A stretch of DNA of 64,000 nucleotides from Absicoccus intestinalis (GCF_033971885.1 NZ_JALBUS010000003.1:1-64000); one strand, 5' to 3'; numbered from the stretch's first letter, positions 1 through 8,982 are shown. Numbers and translations are program-made. The notes: generated by a model from the sequence alone, not told the origin.

Positions 1-56
1 TAATCCAATACAGCTTGTAGCTTTTGTTCAAATGTATATTTGGCTTTTCGTCCCAT
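1..56 (-). CDS. Transposase OrfA, N-terminal fragment (cut by window edge)
   Basis: Only the first 18 codons are visible: the start is at 56 and the sequence begins MGRKAKYTFEQKLQAVLD. This is the typical opening of the helix-turn-helix OrfA protein of IS3-family elements, which binds the element ends and is normally fused to the DDE OrfB by programmed frameshifting. A G-rich ribosome binding site (GGGGGA) lies 8 nt upstream. The gene is partial because the window ends, so intactness cannot be judged. Confidence 0.6.
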   Translation of the reverse strand, partial: MGRKAKYTFEQKLQAVLD

Positions 57-127
57 AATAAAATCCCCCAAAAGCAGGGCAGTACATTTTGTGTATTTGT
101 ACTGTCTACTTTTAGGGGATCATATCA
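1..127 (-). mobile_element. End of an IS3-like insertion sequence, truncated by window edge
   Basis: On the minus strand the element starts with TGATATGATCCCC at position 127 and continues CTAAAAGTAGACA, which resembles the terminal inverted repeats of IS3-family elements (ending TG...CA). About 70 nt inside it an ORF begins that looks like an IS3 OrfA. The rest lies outside the window, so neither the second repeat nor a target duplication can be checked. The family assignment rests on the terminal repeat and the OrfA-like start only. Confidence 0.65.
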
Positions 128-147
128 CCATGCTTGAGCCTTTTTTT

Positions 148-1818
148 TTATTCTAGGATAGCGCCAATATCAGCACCTTGTACTAATTTCGCATATCGTT
201 TTAACCAACCTTCATTGATCTTTGGAGGTAAGATCTTTTGATGTTTCTTACGTTCAGCTAATACTTCATCACTGACTTGTACATTTAATTGATGTTCCGG
301 AATATTCAATTCGATCATATCGCCTTCTTCAATTAAGCCAATTGGGCCACCACTGGCAGCTTCTGGAGCAATATGACCAACAGATGCTCCACGACTGGCG
401 CCCGAGAAACGACCATCGGTAATTAATGCAACGCTCTTGTCCAATCCCATACCAGCTAAAGCAGAAGTAGGATTCAACATTTCCCGCATACCAGGGCCAC
501 CTTTTGGACCTTCATAACGAATGACAACCACATCGCCTGCATGGATCTTACCTGCATAAATGGCTTGAATGGATTCATCTTCCGAATCAAAGACACGAGC
601 CGGGCCGATGTGATGCATCATTTCAGGAGCACATGCAGAACGTTTTACGACAGCGCCTTTTGGACAGATATTACCATACAAGATCGCAATTCCACCATTT
701 GAAGAATATGGATCATCAATTGGATGAATGATATTTTCATCTTTGTTGATGGCATATTTGGTATTTTCACCAACCGTTTTGCCCGTTACCGTCATACAAT
801 CTAGATCAATGAGATCCTTCTTTGATAATTCATGTAAGACAGCTTGTAAGCCACCTGCCATATTGAGATCTTGCATATGGGTAGGACCAGCCGGTGCTAG
901 ATGACAAAGATTTGGGGTCTTATCACTAAATTCATTAAAAGTAGATAGTTCCAAATTATATCCTGCTTCTTGGGCAATGGCCAATAAGTGCAAGACACTA
1001 TTGGAAGAGCATCCTAAAGCCATATCGCAAGTTAATGCATTTTTGATGGAACGCTCATTGATGATATCTTTGATCTTGATATCTTTTTCCAACATATCCA
1101 TCACGGCCATACCGGCATGTTTTGCGAGCAATAAACGCTTGTTGGATACAGCCGGAATCGTGCCATTTCCAGGCAGGGCAATACCCATGGCTTCGCATAG
1201 ACAGGAAACACTGTTTGCGGTATACATACCAGCACAACTTCCACAACCCGGACATACACCCTGTTCATATTCTTCTAAGTCTTTATCATTAATCAAATTG
1301 GCTTTTCGTGCACCAACAGCTTCAAAGATTTTAGAAAGAGAAACTTCTTGGCCTTTGACATGTCCCGCTAACATTGGGCCACCTGTACATACAACCGTTG
1401 GCACATTGACACGCAAAGCACCCATGACCATTCCTGGAACGATCTTATCACAGCTTGGTACCAATACAAGGGCATCAAAACAATGGGCTTGTGCCATGGT
1501 TTCGACACTATCGGCAATTAATTCACGACTTGCCAAGGAATAATGCATACCTTTATGTCCCATCGCAATGCCATCACAAACGCCAATCGATGGCACAACA
1601 ATTGGTGTACCACCACGCATGGCAACACCCATTTTGATGGCTTCAACTAGTTTATCCAAGTGGAAATGGCCAGGGACGATATCGCTTTTGGCAGAGACGA
1701 TACCAACCAAAGGTTGATCCAATTCTTCTTTTGTATAACCCATCGCATAAAATAAACTTCGCATGGGTGCTTTTTCGACACCTTGTGTCACTTGTGCACT
1801 CTTTAACGTTTTTTTCAT
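148..1818 (-). CDS. ilvD: Dihydroxy-acid dehydratase
   Basis: Dehydrates 2,3-dihydroxy-isovalerate and 2,3-dihydroxy-3-methylvalerate to the keto acids that precede valine, isoleucine and leucine. The protein is 556 residues, normal for the IlvD/Edd family. It carries the conserved Fe-S cluster cysteines (PSCDK and CPGCGSCAGMYTAN) and the C-terminal GRFSGASRG motif. I start it at MKKTLK (1818), behind a GAGGAG site, rather than at the ATG five codons upstream that overlaps the ilvN stop. It is the last gene of ilvBND. Its 3' end is unusual: only an A-tract plus one arm of a terminator remains before the IS element. Confidence 0.96.
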   Translation of the reverse strand: MKKTLKSAQVTQGVEKAPMRSLFYAMGYTKEELDQPLVGIVSAKSDIVPGHFHLDKLVEAIKMGVAMRGGTPIVVPSIGVCDGIAMGHKGMHYSLASRELIADSVETMAQAHCFDALVLVPSCDKIVPGMVMGALRVNVPTVVCTGGPMLAGHVKGQEVSLSKIFEAVGARKANLINDKDLEEYEQGVCPGCGSCAGMYTANSVSCLCEAMGIALPGNGTIPAVSNKRLLLAKHAGMAVMDMLEKDIKIKDIINERSIKNALTCDMALGCSSNSVLHLLAIAQEAGYNLELSTFNEFSDKTPNLCHLAPAGPTHMQDLNMAGGLQAVLHELSKKDLIDLDCMTVTGKTVGENTKYAINKDENIIHPIDDPYSSNGGIAILYGNICPKGAVVKRSACAPEMMHHIGPARVFDSEDESIQAIYAGKIHAGDVVVIRYEGPKGGPGMREMLNPTSALAGMGLDKSVALITDGRFSGASRGASVGHIAPEAASGGPIGLIEEGDMIELNIPEHQLNVQVSDEVLAERKKHQKILPPKINEGWLKRYAKLVQGADIGAILE

Positions 1819-1832
1819 GTATAAACTCCTCA

Positions 1833-2333
1833 TTATTCATCTTCATCGGTATCTACCGATTTTCTTGAAATACCTGTAATACCGGTTCGACAGATTTCTT
1901 CAATGTGGTAACAATTCAGCATTTCCAATAAACCATCAATCTTTTCTGGCGCACCGGTCAATTCAATGATCATATTTTGTTTACTTAAAGAAATGATCTT
2001 ACCACGATAAATATTGACGATTTCAATGATACCGGAACGATTGTTTTTATCACAGCTAACTTTTAATAGTAAAAGTTCACGAAATAAACTGGTGTCTTTA
2101 TCCAATAAATACAATTCTTTTACGGGTTCCAGTTTTCTGGTTTGCGTCATGATTTGGGAAAGGGAAGTATCGTTTCCATCAAATACGACAGTAATTCGTG
2201 AAATTTTGGGATCATTGGTCGTTGATACAGTCAATGAATCGATGTTGAAGCCTCGTCGACCAAATAAACTTGCAATTCGAGTCAAAACATTCGATTGATT
2301 TTCGACAAATATACTTAAAACTTCTCGAGACAT
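1833..2333 (-). CDS. ilvN: Acetolactate synthase small (regulatory) subunit
   Basis: Regulatory partner of IlvB; in this family it confers valine feedback inhibition and stabilises the catalytic subunit. The 166-residue length is typical. An N-terminal ACT domain is recognisable (VLSIFVENQSNVLTRIASLFGRR, with the GFNIDSLTVS strand), followed by the ALS small-subunit C-terminal domain. It lies 10 nt after ilvB and just before ilvD in one minus-strand operon. The stop codon is close to the ilvD ribosome binding site, which suggests translational coupling. It could equally be named ilvH. Confidence 0.93.
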   Translation of the reverse strand: MSREVLSIFVENQSNVLTRIASLFGRRGFNIDSLTVSTTNDPKISRITVVFDGNDTSLSQIMTQTRKLEPVKELYLLDKDTSLFRELLLLKVSCDKNNRSGIIEIVNIYRGKIISLSKQNMIIELTGAPEKIDGLLEMLNCYHIEEICRTGITGISRKSVDTDEDE

Positions 2334-2343
2334 ACTTTCACCT

Positions 2344-4002
2344 CTAATCCTTGATCATATCATCAATGGTTCCGCCATTTGGAATCATTGGCAATACACG
2401 TTCTTCTTTATCGATGTTGCAAGCAATCCAAACCGGACCATTGATCTTTAATGCTTTTTGGAAAGCATCTTTAAATTCATCCAGGGTGTTGCATGCAAAA
2501 CCAGTAGCACCAAATCCTTCGGCAACTTTCACAAAATCGGTCTTTCGATTGAGTACAGTTTGGGAATAATGTTTATTGTAAAAAACGGTTTGCCATTGAT
2601 AGACCATGCCGAGGACCTTATTATCCATGATGATCGTAATAATTGGCAAGTCATATGATACCGCGGTACATCCTTCGTTCAGATTCATATGGAAGGAACC
2701 ATCGCCGGTAAAGTGGATCACACGCTTATCTGGATTGCCAACTTGTGCACCAATGGCCGCACCATAGCCAAATCCCATTGTACCAAGACCGCCACTGGTC
2801 AAAAAGCGATGGGTCTTATGATGACGTACATATTGAGCAGCCCACATTTGATGTTGACCAACATCCGTTACATAGATCGTATCTTTATCGGTTAGATCAC
2901 AGGTAGCTTCGATCAATTCTTTTGGACGTAGCTTAGCCCCTTTCATGGGAACACGAACCGTTTTTTGATAAGAAGTGACTTGTTCCACCCATTCGGTATG
3001 TTTGCGTTCTTCAATTTTTGGCAATAAAGCCTGCAATACATCTTTCGTATCACCAATAATACTATAGTTGATCAAGACATTTTTATTGATTTCCGATGCA
3101 TCAATATCAATTTGAATAATGGCTGCTTTGGGGGCAAATCGTTTTGGATTTAAAGCTACTCGATCAGAAAAACGTGTACCGATCGCAATGACTAGATCGG
3201 CTTGGTCAATGGCTTTATTGGCAGCAATGGTTCCATGCATCCCAATCAATCCTAAATTTTTTGGATCATCGCAATCAATGACACCAGCAGCCATCATTGT
3301 ATACGTGGCAGGCATGTCCGCTTTCTGAATTAATTCATAGAGTTCATCACGAGCATCGCTAGCTTCTACACCACCGCCAAAATAAAGGACAGGTCGTTTA
3401 CATGTATTGATGATTTTTGCAACCTGATTGATCTCTTTTTCTGAAAATTTTGGATGTGGTTCCAAAGGCAATGGTTTATGAGGCGTATAGTCTGTCGTAG
3501 CGGCTGTTACATCTTTGGTGATATCCACTAAAACAGGTCCTTTTCTGCCTTCATTGGCAATTCGGAACGCATTTCGTAAAGCATCGGCTAAATTCTCAAT
3601 TTTATTTACGAAATAATTGTGTTTGGTGATTGGTAGGGTCACACCGGTAATACTGATTTCTTGGAATGAATCCCGACCAATCATGTTGTCGGATACGTTA
3701 CATGTGATTGCAACCATGGGAATACTATCCATATAAGCGGTCGCAATACCTGTCACCAGGTTGGTTGCACCGGGACCACTGGTCGAAAACACAACTCCGG
3801 TTTTTCCAGTGCTTCGTGCATATCCATCGGCTGCATGGGCGGCTCCTTGCTCATGCGCAGTAATATAATGATGGATCTTATCCGAATAATCATATAAAGC
3901 GTCATAGACATTCAATGCAGCACCGCCTGGATACCCAAATACAGTGTCTACATTGTGTTCAAGCAAAACTTCCATGACAATTTGTGAACCTGTTCGTTTC
4001 AT
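2344..4002 (-). CDS. ilvB: Acetolactate synthase large (catalytic) subunit
   Basis: TPP-dependent condensation of pyruvate with pyruvate or 2-ketobutyrate, the first common step of branched-chain amino acid synthesis. The 552-residue protein has the N-terminal TPP-activating glutamate (E51 in TAHEQGAAHAADGYAR), a central FAD-type domain and the C-terminal TPP/Mg motif GDGSFHMN...MDN. I start at MKRTGSQ (4002) because GGGAGG lies directly upstream; the reading frame extends 20 codons further without a ribosome binding site. It is first in ilvBND, divergent from leuA. No T-box or attenuator is visible in its short leader, unlike leuA. Confidence 0.95.
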   Translation of the reverse strand: MKRTGSQIVMEVLLEHNVDTVFGYPGGAALNVYDALYDYSDKIHHYITAHEQGAAHAADGYARSTGKTGVVFSTSGPGATNLVTGIATAYMDSIPMVAITCNVSDNMIGRDSFQEISITGVTLPITKHNYFVNKIENLADALRNAFRIANEGRKGPVLVDITKDVTAATTDYTPHKPLPLEPHPKFSEKEINQVAKIINTCKRPVLYFGGGVEASDARDELYELIQKADMPATYTMMAAGVIDCDDPKNLGLIGMHGTIAANKAIDQADLVIAIGTRFSDRVALNPKRFAPKAAIIQIDIDASEINKNVLINYSIIGDTKDVLQALLPKIEERKHTEWVEQVTSYQKTVRVPMKGAKLRPKELIEATCDLTDKDTIYVTDVGQHQMWAAQYVRHHKTHRFLTSGGLGTMGFGYGAAIGAQVGNPDKRVIHFTGDGSFHMNLNEGCTAVSYDLPIITIIMDNKVLGMVYQWQTVFYNKHYSQTVLNRKTDFVKVAEGFGATGFACNTLDEFKDAFQKALKINGPVWIACNIDKEERVLPMIPNGGTIDDMIKD

Positions 4003-4033
4003 TGTTTTCCTCCCATTCGAAAATAGTAAACTT

Positions 4034-4062
4034 ATTATAACGCTCGAATTCGTATAAAACAA
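4034..4062 (-). promoter_or_regulatory. ilvB promoter with dyad operator candidate
   Basis: On the minus strand, TTGTTT (4062-4057), a 17-nt spacer and TATAAT (4039-4034) form a good sigma-A promoter with a leader of about 25 nt. An imperfect dyad occupies the spacer and -10 (arms TTATAACG at 4035-4042 and CGTATAA at 4051-4057). A second small palindrome, TTTCAGAAA (4077-4085), lies upstream and matches the core of the CodY consensus only. The regulator identity is not established. Confidence 0.6.
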
Positions 4063-4122
4063 CCGGATGAAACTGCTTTCAGAAATAAAAATGAAAAAAT
4101 GTGAAATATAGTGATTCTTTTA

Positions 4123-4151
4123 TTGAAATGCAAATAATTTTCATTTATAAT
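4123..4151 (+). promoter_or_regulatory. leuA operon promoter
   Basis: TTGAAA (4123-4128), a 17-nt spacer and a perfect TATAAT (4146-4151) place the transcript start near 4158, just where the T-box leader fold begins. It diverges from the ilvB promoter about 60 nt away, so the two operons may share an upstream operator. Confidence 0.8.
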
Positions 4152-4157
4152 GCTCAT

Positions 4158-4363
4158 ATCGAGCGAAGAACTGAAGTAGTAGTTTTCGATGTGCGATGTA
4201 GAGAGCAAGTGGTTGGTGAAAACTTGTACCGCTAGAAAATGAACTTGTCAGGGAGCAAGACGTATCTCGGCGTTATCGAGGATCGAGGGTTTCTATCGAT
4301 GAAGATAGAAAAACTAAGGTGGTACCGCGTTTTTGACGTCCTTAGAATGGACGTCTTTTTTTT
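4158..4363 (+). promoter_or_regulatory. Leucine T-box leader upstream of leuA
   Basis: Canonical T-box architecture. Stem I is closed by CTGA/TCAG with an AGTA...GAA loop-E-like pair. The specifier is CTT (Leu) at 4244-4246, directly after GAA. The antiterminator sequence AAGGTGGTACCGCG lies at 4316-4329. A terminator follows (GACGTCC...GGACGTC then eight T, 4335-4363). Uncharged tRNA-Leu should stabilise the antiterminator and allow leuACDB transcription. The T-box motif is certain; the specifier was read by hand folding. Confidence 0.93.
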
Positions 4364-4382
4364 AATGAAGGAGGAACAAAAC

Positions 4383-6059
4383 ATGGACTATACCAAATAT
4401 GGCAAAGAGTATTATTTACCCCCAGAACCTTGTTACGATTGGGTAAAGAAAGATTGTGTCGATCATGCACCGGCTTGGTGTAGCGTTGATTTGCGCGATG
4501 GCAATCAAGCGTTGATCATTCCCATGAGTTTGGAAGAAAAGATTCGTTATTTTAAAACATTGGTCCAAGTTGGATTCAAAGAAATAGAAGTCGGTTTTCC
4601 GGCTGCGAGTGAAACGGAATATGAATTCTGTCGTCGTTTGATTGAAGACAATTTGATTCCAGATGATGTCACAATTCAAGTGTTGATGCAAGCACGTCCT
4701 CATATCATTCGTAAAACATTTGAAGCGATTAAGGGCGCCAAACGAGCCATTGTGCATGTGTATAATTCCACTTCGGTTGCGCAGCGAGAACAAGTTTTCA
4801 AAAAATCAAAAGAAGAAGTGAAACAAATTGCGATCGATGGCGCCAAAATGTTGAAGGAATTAGCGCATGAAAGCGATGCAGACCTCACTTTTGAATATTC
4901 ACCAGAAAGCTTTACCGGTACGGAACCAGAATATGCATTGGAAGTATGTAATGCGGTCATTGATATATGGGAACCAACCCCAGAACATAAAGTTATCATC
5001 AATTGTCCCGTAACAGTGGAAATGAGCATGCCTCATGTATATGCATGTCAAATTGAATATATGCATAAACACCTGAATCGGCGTGATTCAGTCATCTTAT
5101 CTTTACATCCACACAATGACCGTGGAACAGGAATTGCTGATACGGAATTGGGATTATTGGCAGGCGCTGATCGAGTAGAAGGTACTTTATTTGGTAATGG
5201 TGAACGTACCGGAAATATCGATTTGATCACCGTGGCCATGAATATGTATGTATTAGGTATCGATCCAAAATTGGATTTCTCCAATTTACCAGAAGTTCGT
5301 GCTGTCTATGAAGATGTGACACGAATGAAAGTATATGATCGTGAACCTTACTCGGGTGATTTGGTCTTTGCGGCATTCTCTGGATCGCATCAAGATGCCA
5401 TTGCGAAAGGCTTTGCGCATCATAAAGCCCATCCCGAACATTGGAATGTTCCCTATTTATTGATTGATCCAGCCGATATTGGTCGTCAATATGATCGTGA
5501 TGTCATCCGTATCAATTCACAATCTGGTAAGAGTGGCATTGGCTTTGTTTTACAACAATATTATGGATATGATCTGCCAAAACAGTTCCGCCAAGAATTT
5601 GGTTATTATATCAAGGACATCAGTGATCATCGACATGCAGAATTGATGCCACATGAAATCAAAGATATTTTCGATCATGATTTCAACAATTTAAAATCAC
5701 CACTGTTTGTATCGGATTATCACTTTATTCGCAAAAATAATAATGAATACCATGCCTATTTGGATGTGACATTTAAAGAGAAACAATATGATATTACTGG
5801 AAAAGGAAATGGCCGATTGGATGCCGTTGCGAATGCACTTCGTCATTTCTTAAAAATTGATTATGATATTGAAGATTATTCCGAACATGCTTTGAGCATT
5901 GGTTCGACTTCAAAGGCTTGTGCATATATTCAAATGACGGATGAAGATGGTGAACATCGATTCGGTGTGGGTGTGGATGATGATATCATCTTAGCTTCGA
6001 TCTATGCATTGGTCAGTGCGATCAATCGATATTTTCGTGAAGGAAAGGGAGAAAAATAA
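4383..6059 (+). CDS. leuA: 2-isopropylmalate synthase
   Basis: Condenses acetyl-CoA with 2-ketoisovalerate, the first committed step of leucine synthesis. The 558-residue protein belongs to the long, yeast-like LeuA class (starting MDYTKYGKEYY). It has the HMGL-like barrel with the metal and substrate motif CSVDLRDGNQA, the HPHNDRGTG motif and GNGERTGN, then the C-terminal LeuA regulatory domain expected to bind leucine. I start at 4383 behind AAGGAGG; the frame extends back into the T-box and that part is not coding. First gene of leuACDB; leuC follows after one base. Confidence 0.96.
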   Translation: MDYTKYGKEYYLPPEPCYDWVKKDCVDHAPAWCSVDLRDGNQALIIPMSLEEKIRYFKTLVQVGFKEIEVGFPAASETEYEFCRRLIEDNLIPDDVTIQVLMQARPHIIRKTFEAIKGAKRAIVHVYNSTSVAQREQVFKKSKEEVKQIAIDGAKMLKELAHESDADLTFEYSPESFTGTEPEYALEVCNAVIDIWEPTPEHKVIINCPVTVEMSMPHVYACQIEYMHKHLNRRDSVILSLHPHNDRGTGIADTELGLLAGADRVEGTLFGNGERTGNIDLITVAMNMYVLGIDPKLDFSNLPEVRAVYEDVTRMKVYDREPYSGDLVFAAFSGSHQDAIAKGFAHHKAHPEHWNVPYLLIDPADIGRQYDRDVIRINSQSGKSGIGFVLQQYYGYDLPKQFRQEFGYYIKDISDHRHAELMPHEIKDIFDHDFNNLKSPLFVSDYHFIRKNNNEYHAYLDVTFKEKQYDITGKGNGRLDAVANALRHFLKIDYDIEDYSEHALSIGSTSKACAYIQMTDEDGEHRFGVGVDDDIILASIYALVSAINRYFREGKGEK

Positions 6060-6060
6060 T

Positions 6061-7338
6061 ATGGCAATGACAATGACCCAAAAGATCTTAGCGGCTCATG
6101 CAGGCTTAGATCATGTCGAAGCTGGTCAGTTGATCGAGGCAAATTTAGACTTGGTCATGGCCAATGATATCACTGGTCCCATGGCCTTACCAATCATTCA
6201 ACAAATGGGTGGCCATGTATTTGACAAAGATAAAGTTGTTTTTGTACCTGATCATTTTACCCCAAATAAAGATATCAAGTCCGCCGAAAATGCGAAAGCC
6301 ATCTTGGATTTTTCCATTCAAGAGAAACTGACACATAAATTGATCCAGGGAAAATGTGGTGTAGAACATGCGATCTTACCCGAATTAGGATTGACCTATG
6401 CCGGCCAATGTGTGATTGGTGCGGATTCACACACATGTACCTATGGGGCCTTGGGCGCTTTTTCTACGGGTGTTGGAACCACGGATATTGCCGCAGGCAT
6501 GGTAACAGGACAGGCTTGGTTCAAGATTCCAACTGCCATTAAAATTTATTTACATGGAAAACCAAATCCGTATATAAGTGGGAAAGATGTCATCTTACAT
6601 ATTATTGGTGAAATTGGTGTCGATGGTGCCTTATATCGATCCATGGAATTTGTGGGACCTGGAGTTGCCCAATTAAGCATGGATGATCGTTTTACCATTT
6701 GTAATATGGCCATCGAAGCCGGCGCCAAAAATGGGATCTTCCCGGTGGATGATCAAACGATCGATTATATGAAAAAAGCCGATGTGCAAAATTACACCGT
6801 GTATGAAGCGGATGAAGATGCCAACTATGAACAAGTGGTTGATGTGGATCTGAGTCAGGTCCGTCCAACCGTGGCGTTCCCACATTTGCCAGGGAATGCC
6901 CACACGATCGATGAAGTTGAAGCCATGGAGCCAATCTATGTCGATCAAGTTGTGATTGGTTCTTGTACGAATGGTCGTATTTCGGATCTTAGAAAGGCAG
7001 CAGCCATCTTAAAAGGACATCAAGTGGCTGAAAATGTTCGTGTCATGGTTGTTCCAGCAACCCAAAAGATCTTCTTAAAATGTGTCCATGAAGGTTTGGT
7101 TGATATCTTTGTGGAAGCAGGATGTGCTTTCAATACGCCAAGTTGCGGACCTTGTATGGGTGGCCATATGGGTGTATTAGCGAAAGGCGAAAAATGTCTA
7201 TCCACCACAAATCGTAACTTTGTTGGTCGTATGGGGGATGTTGGCTCTTTGATCTATCTGGCCAGTCCAGAAGTTGCAGCAGCAACCGCAATCAAAGGAT
7301 ATATTGCCAATCCTGAACGAATGGAGGAAGAAGAATGA
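6061..7338 (+). CDS. leuC: 3-isopropylmalate dehydratase large subunit
   Basis: Aconitase-family subunit that carries the [4Fe-4S] cluster; with LeuD it isomerises 2-isopropylmalate to 3-isopropylmalate. At 425 residues it matches the shorter LeuC class shared by archaea and many anaerobes. Cluster ligands are seen in GSCTNGR and in CGPCMGG, and GADSHTCTYGALGAFSTGVG is the substrate-binding motif. It starts one base after the leuA stop, with its ribosome binding site inside the leuA 3' end, and its own end overlaps leuD by 4 nt (ATGA). Confidence 0.95.
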   Translation: MAMTMTQKILAAHAGLDHVEAGQLIEANLDLVMANDITGPMALPIIQQMGGHVFDKDKVVFVPDHFTPNKDIKSAENAKAILDFSIQEKLTHKLIQGKCGVEHAILPELGLTYAGQCVIGADSHTCTYGALGAFSTGVGTTDIAAGMVTGQAWFKIPTAIKIYLHGKPNPYISGKDVILHIIGEIGVDGALYRSMEFVGPGVAQLSMDDRFTICNMAIEAGAKNGIFPVDDQTIDYMKKADVQNYTVYEADEDANYEQVVDVDLSQVRPTVAFPHLPGNAHTIDEVEAMEPIYVDQVVIGSCTNGRISDLRKAAAILKGHQVAENVRVMVVPATQKIFLKCVHEGLVDIFVEAGCAFNTPSCGPCMGGHMGVLAKGEKCLSTTNRNFVGRMGDVGSLIYLASPEVAAATAIKGYIANPERMEEEE

Positions 7339-7832
7339 ATCAAGCACATGGAACGGTATTAAAATATGGTGATAATGTCGATACAGATGTCATTATTCCG
7401 GCGCGGTATTTAAACTCTTTTGATGCGAAAGAATTGGCCAGCCATGCGATGGTTGATATTGATCCTACCTTTACCAAACGTGTAAAACCAGGAGATATCT
7501 TGGTTGCACGAAAGAATTTTGGTTGTGGATCCAGTCGTGAACATGCACCTTTGGCATTAAAAACTGCCGGTATTTCTTGTATCATTGCGGATAGTTTTGC
7601 TCGCATCTTTTATCGGAATGCGATCAATATTGGTTTATCGATCCTAGAATGTCCTCAAGCAGCTAAAGCCATCCAAGAAGGGGATGAAGTACAAGTTGAC
7701 TTTGATTCCGGGATCATTACGGATATTACGACCAATCAAACGTTTCAGGCTGTACCATTTCCACCTTTTATGCAAGAATTGATCGCACAAGGTGGTCTGG
7801 TCAATTATGTCAATCAAAAGGGGAATCGGTAA
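7335..7832 (+). CDS. leuD: 3-isopropylmalate dehydratase small subunit
   Basis: Swivel-domain partner of LeuC, supplying residues that complete the isomerase active site. The 165 residues match the short LeuD class that pairs with this LeuC type. The family motifs GDNVDTDVIIPARYL near the N terminus and NFGCGSSREHAP in the middle are intact. It overlaps leuC by 4 nt and is followed after one base by leuB, so all four leu genes are tightly packed and probably translationally coupled. Confidence 0.95.
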   Translation: MNQAHGTVLKYGDNVDTDVIIPARYLNSFDAKELASHAMVDIDPTFTKRVKPGDILVARKNFGCGSSREHAPLALKTAGISCIIADSFARIFYRNAINIGLSILECPQAAKAIQEGDEVQVDFDSGIITDITTNQTFQAVPFPPFMQELIAQGGLVNYVNQKGNR

Positions 7833-7833
7833 T

Positions 7834-8901
7834 ATGGAAAAACGAATTGCGATCGTACGTGGCGATTATATTGGTCCCGAAATTGTCAGTGAGGCCATGA
7901 AAGTTTTACGTTGTATCGAAACAAAATATGATCATACTTTTATTTATGATGAAGTCTTAGCAGGCGGTGCTGCCATAGATGCGACGGGAGAATGCTTGCC
8001 ACAAATTTCCATTGATGCATTAAAACAAGCTGATGCGGTTTTATTAGGAGCGGTTGGTGGTCCGAAATATGATAGTCAACCAGCCAATAATCGTCCGGAA
8101 AAAGCGTTATTGCGGATTCGTAGTTTACTGGGCTTGTTTGCGAATCTACGCCCTGCTATTCTGTTTCCGCAATTGGCCGATGCGAGTCCTTTAAAACCGG
8201 AAATTGTGCAAAAGGGCATTGATTTTGTCGTTGTCCGTGAATTAACAGGTGGTATCTATTTTGGCAAGCATGAAACCATTGGGGATCGTGCTGTCGATGA
8301 AATGGCTTATAGTGTCGATGAGATCAAGCGCATTGCGAAAGTTGCTTTTGAAACAGCACAAGTTCGTCATCATAAGGTAACTTGTGTCGATAAGGCCAAT
8401 GTATTGGATACTTCCAAGTTATGGCGTAAAGTGGTTCAAGAATTAGCAAAAGAATATCCCGATGTGACTTTGAATTTTATGTATGTGGATAATGCAGCCA
8501 TGCAGTTATGCAAAGATCCAAGTCAATTTGATGTGATCCTTACCGAAAACATGTTTGGCGATATCTTAAGCGATGAAGCCAGTATGTTAACGGGAACCAT
8601 TGGTACCATTGGTTCGGCTTCTTTGGGATCAACTTCCATCGGCATGTATGAACCTATTCATGGTTCAGCGCCTGATATTGCGGGCAAAGATATGGCCAAT
8701 CCTTTAGGAACCATCTTGTCGGTGGCGATGATGATGCGTTATTCTTTCCATTTGGAAAAAGAAGCAAAAGATATCGAAAAGGCAGTCCATGCCATCTTAG
8801 ATCAAGGCTATCGTACAGCGGATATGATGAGCAAAGGAATGAAACAAGTAGGTTGTCAGGAAATGGGCGACTTGGTTGTGAAACAAATTGAAAATAATTG
8901 A
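7834..8901 (+). CDS. leuB: 3-isopropylmalate dehydrogenase
   Basis: NAD-dependent oxidative decarboxylation of 3-isopropylmalate to 2-ketoisocaproate. The 355-residue length is usual. Substrate arginines (LLRIRSLLGLFANLRP), the VRELTGGIYFG segment, the catalytic K/D region (TCVDKANVLDTS) and the C-terminal NAD motif EPIHGSAPDIAGKDMANP are all present. One oddity: the near-invariant N-terminal motif GDGIGPE reads GDYIGPE here (Tyr12). I start at MEKRIA (7834) directly after leuD; the frame extends back inside leuD. Last gene of the leu cluster. Confidence 0.95.
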   Translation: MEKRIAIVRGDYIGPEIVSEAMKVLRCIETKYDHTFIYDEVLAGGAAIDATGECLPQISIDALKQADAVLLGAVGGPKYDSQPANNRPEKALLRIRSLLGLFANLRPAILFPQLADASPLKPEIVQKGIDFVVVRELTGGIYFGKHETIGDRAVDEMAYSVDEIKRIAKVAFETAQVRHHKVTCVDKANVLDTSKLWRKVVQELAKEYPDVTLNFMYVDNAAMQLCKDPSQFDVILTENMFGDILSDEASMLTGTIGTIGSASLGSTSIGMYEPIHGSAPDIAGKDMANPLGTILSVAMMMRYSFHLEKEAKDIEKAVHAILDQGYRTADMMSKGMKQVGCQEMGDLVVKQIENN

Positions 8902-8911
8902 AAATAATCTG

Positions 8912-8950
8912 AAAACACCCGTTGACGCGCCATTTCAATGGGTGTATTTT
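8912..8950 (+). terminator. Possible weak terminator between leuB and ilvE
   Basis: AAAACACCC (8912-8920) pairs with GGGTGTATTTT (8940-8950) across a 19-nt loop. The T-run is broken, so it may be a weak terminator or an attenuating hairpin before ilvE. A poor promoter-like pair (TTGACG with a T-rich -10) overlaps it and is not convincing. Confidence 0.45.
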
Positions 8951-8982
8951 AATTAAGTAATATATATAGGAGGCAGATTTAT

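Noticed and set aside
977..1543. 188-codon open frame on the plus strand opposite ilvD
   Set aside because: It is the antisense shadow of a strongly conserved enzyme gene; it has no ribosome binding site and no recognisable protein features.
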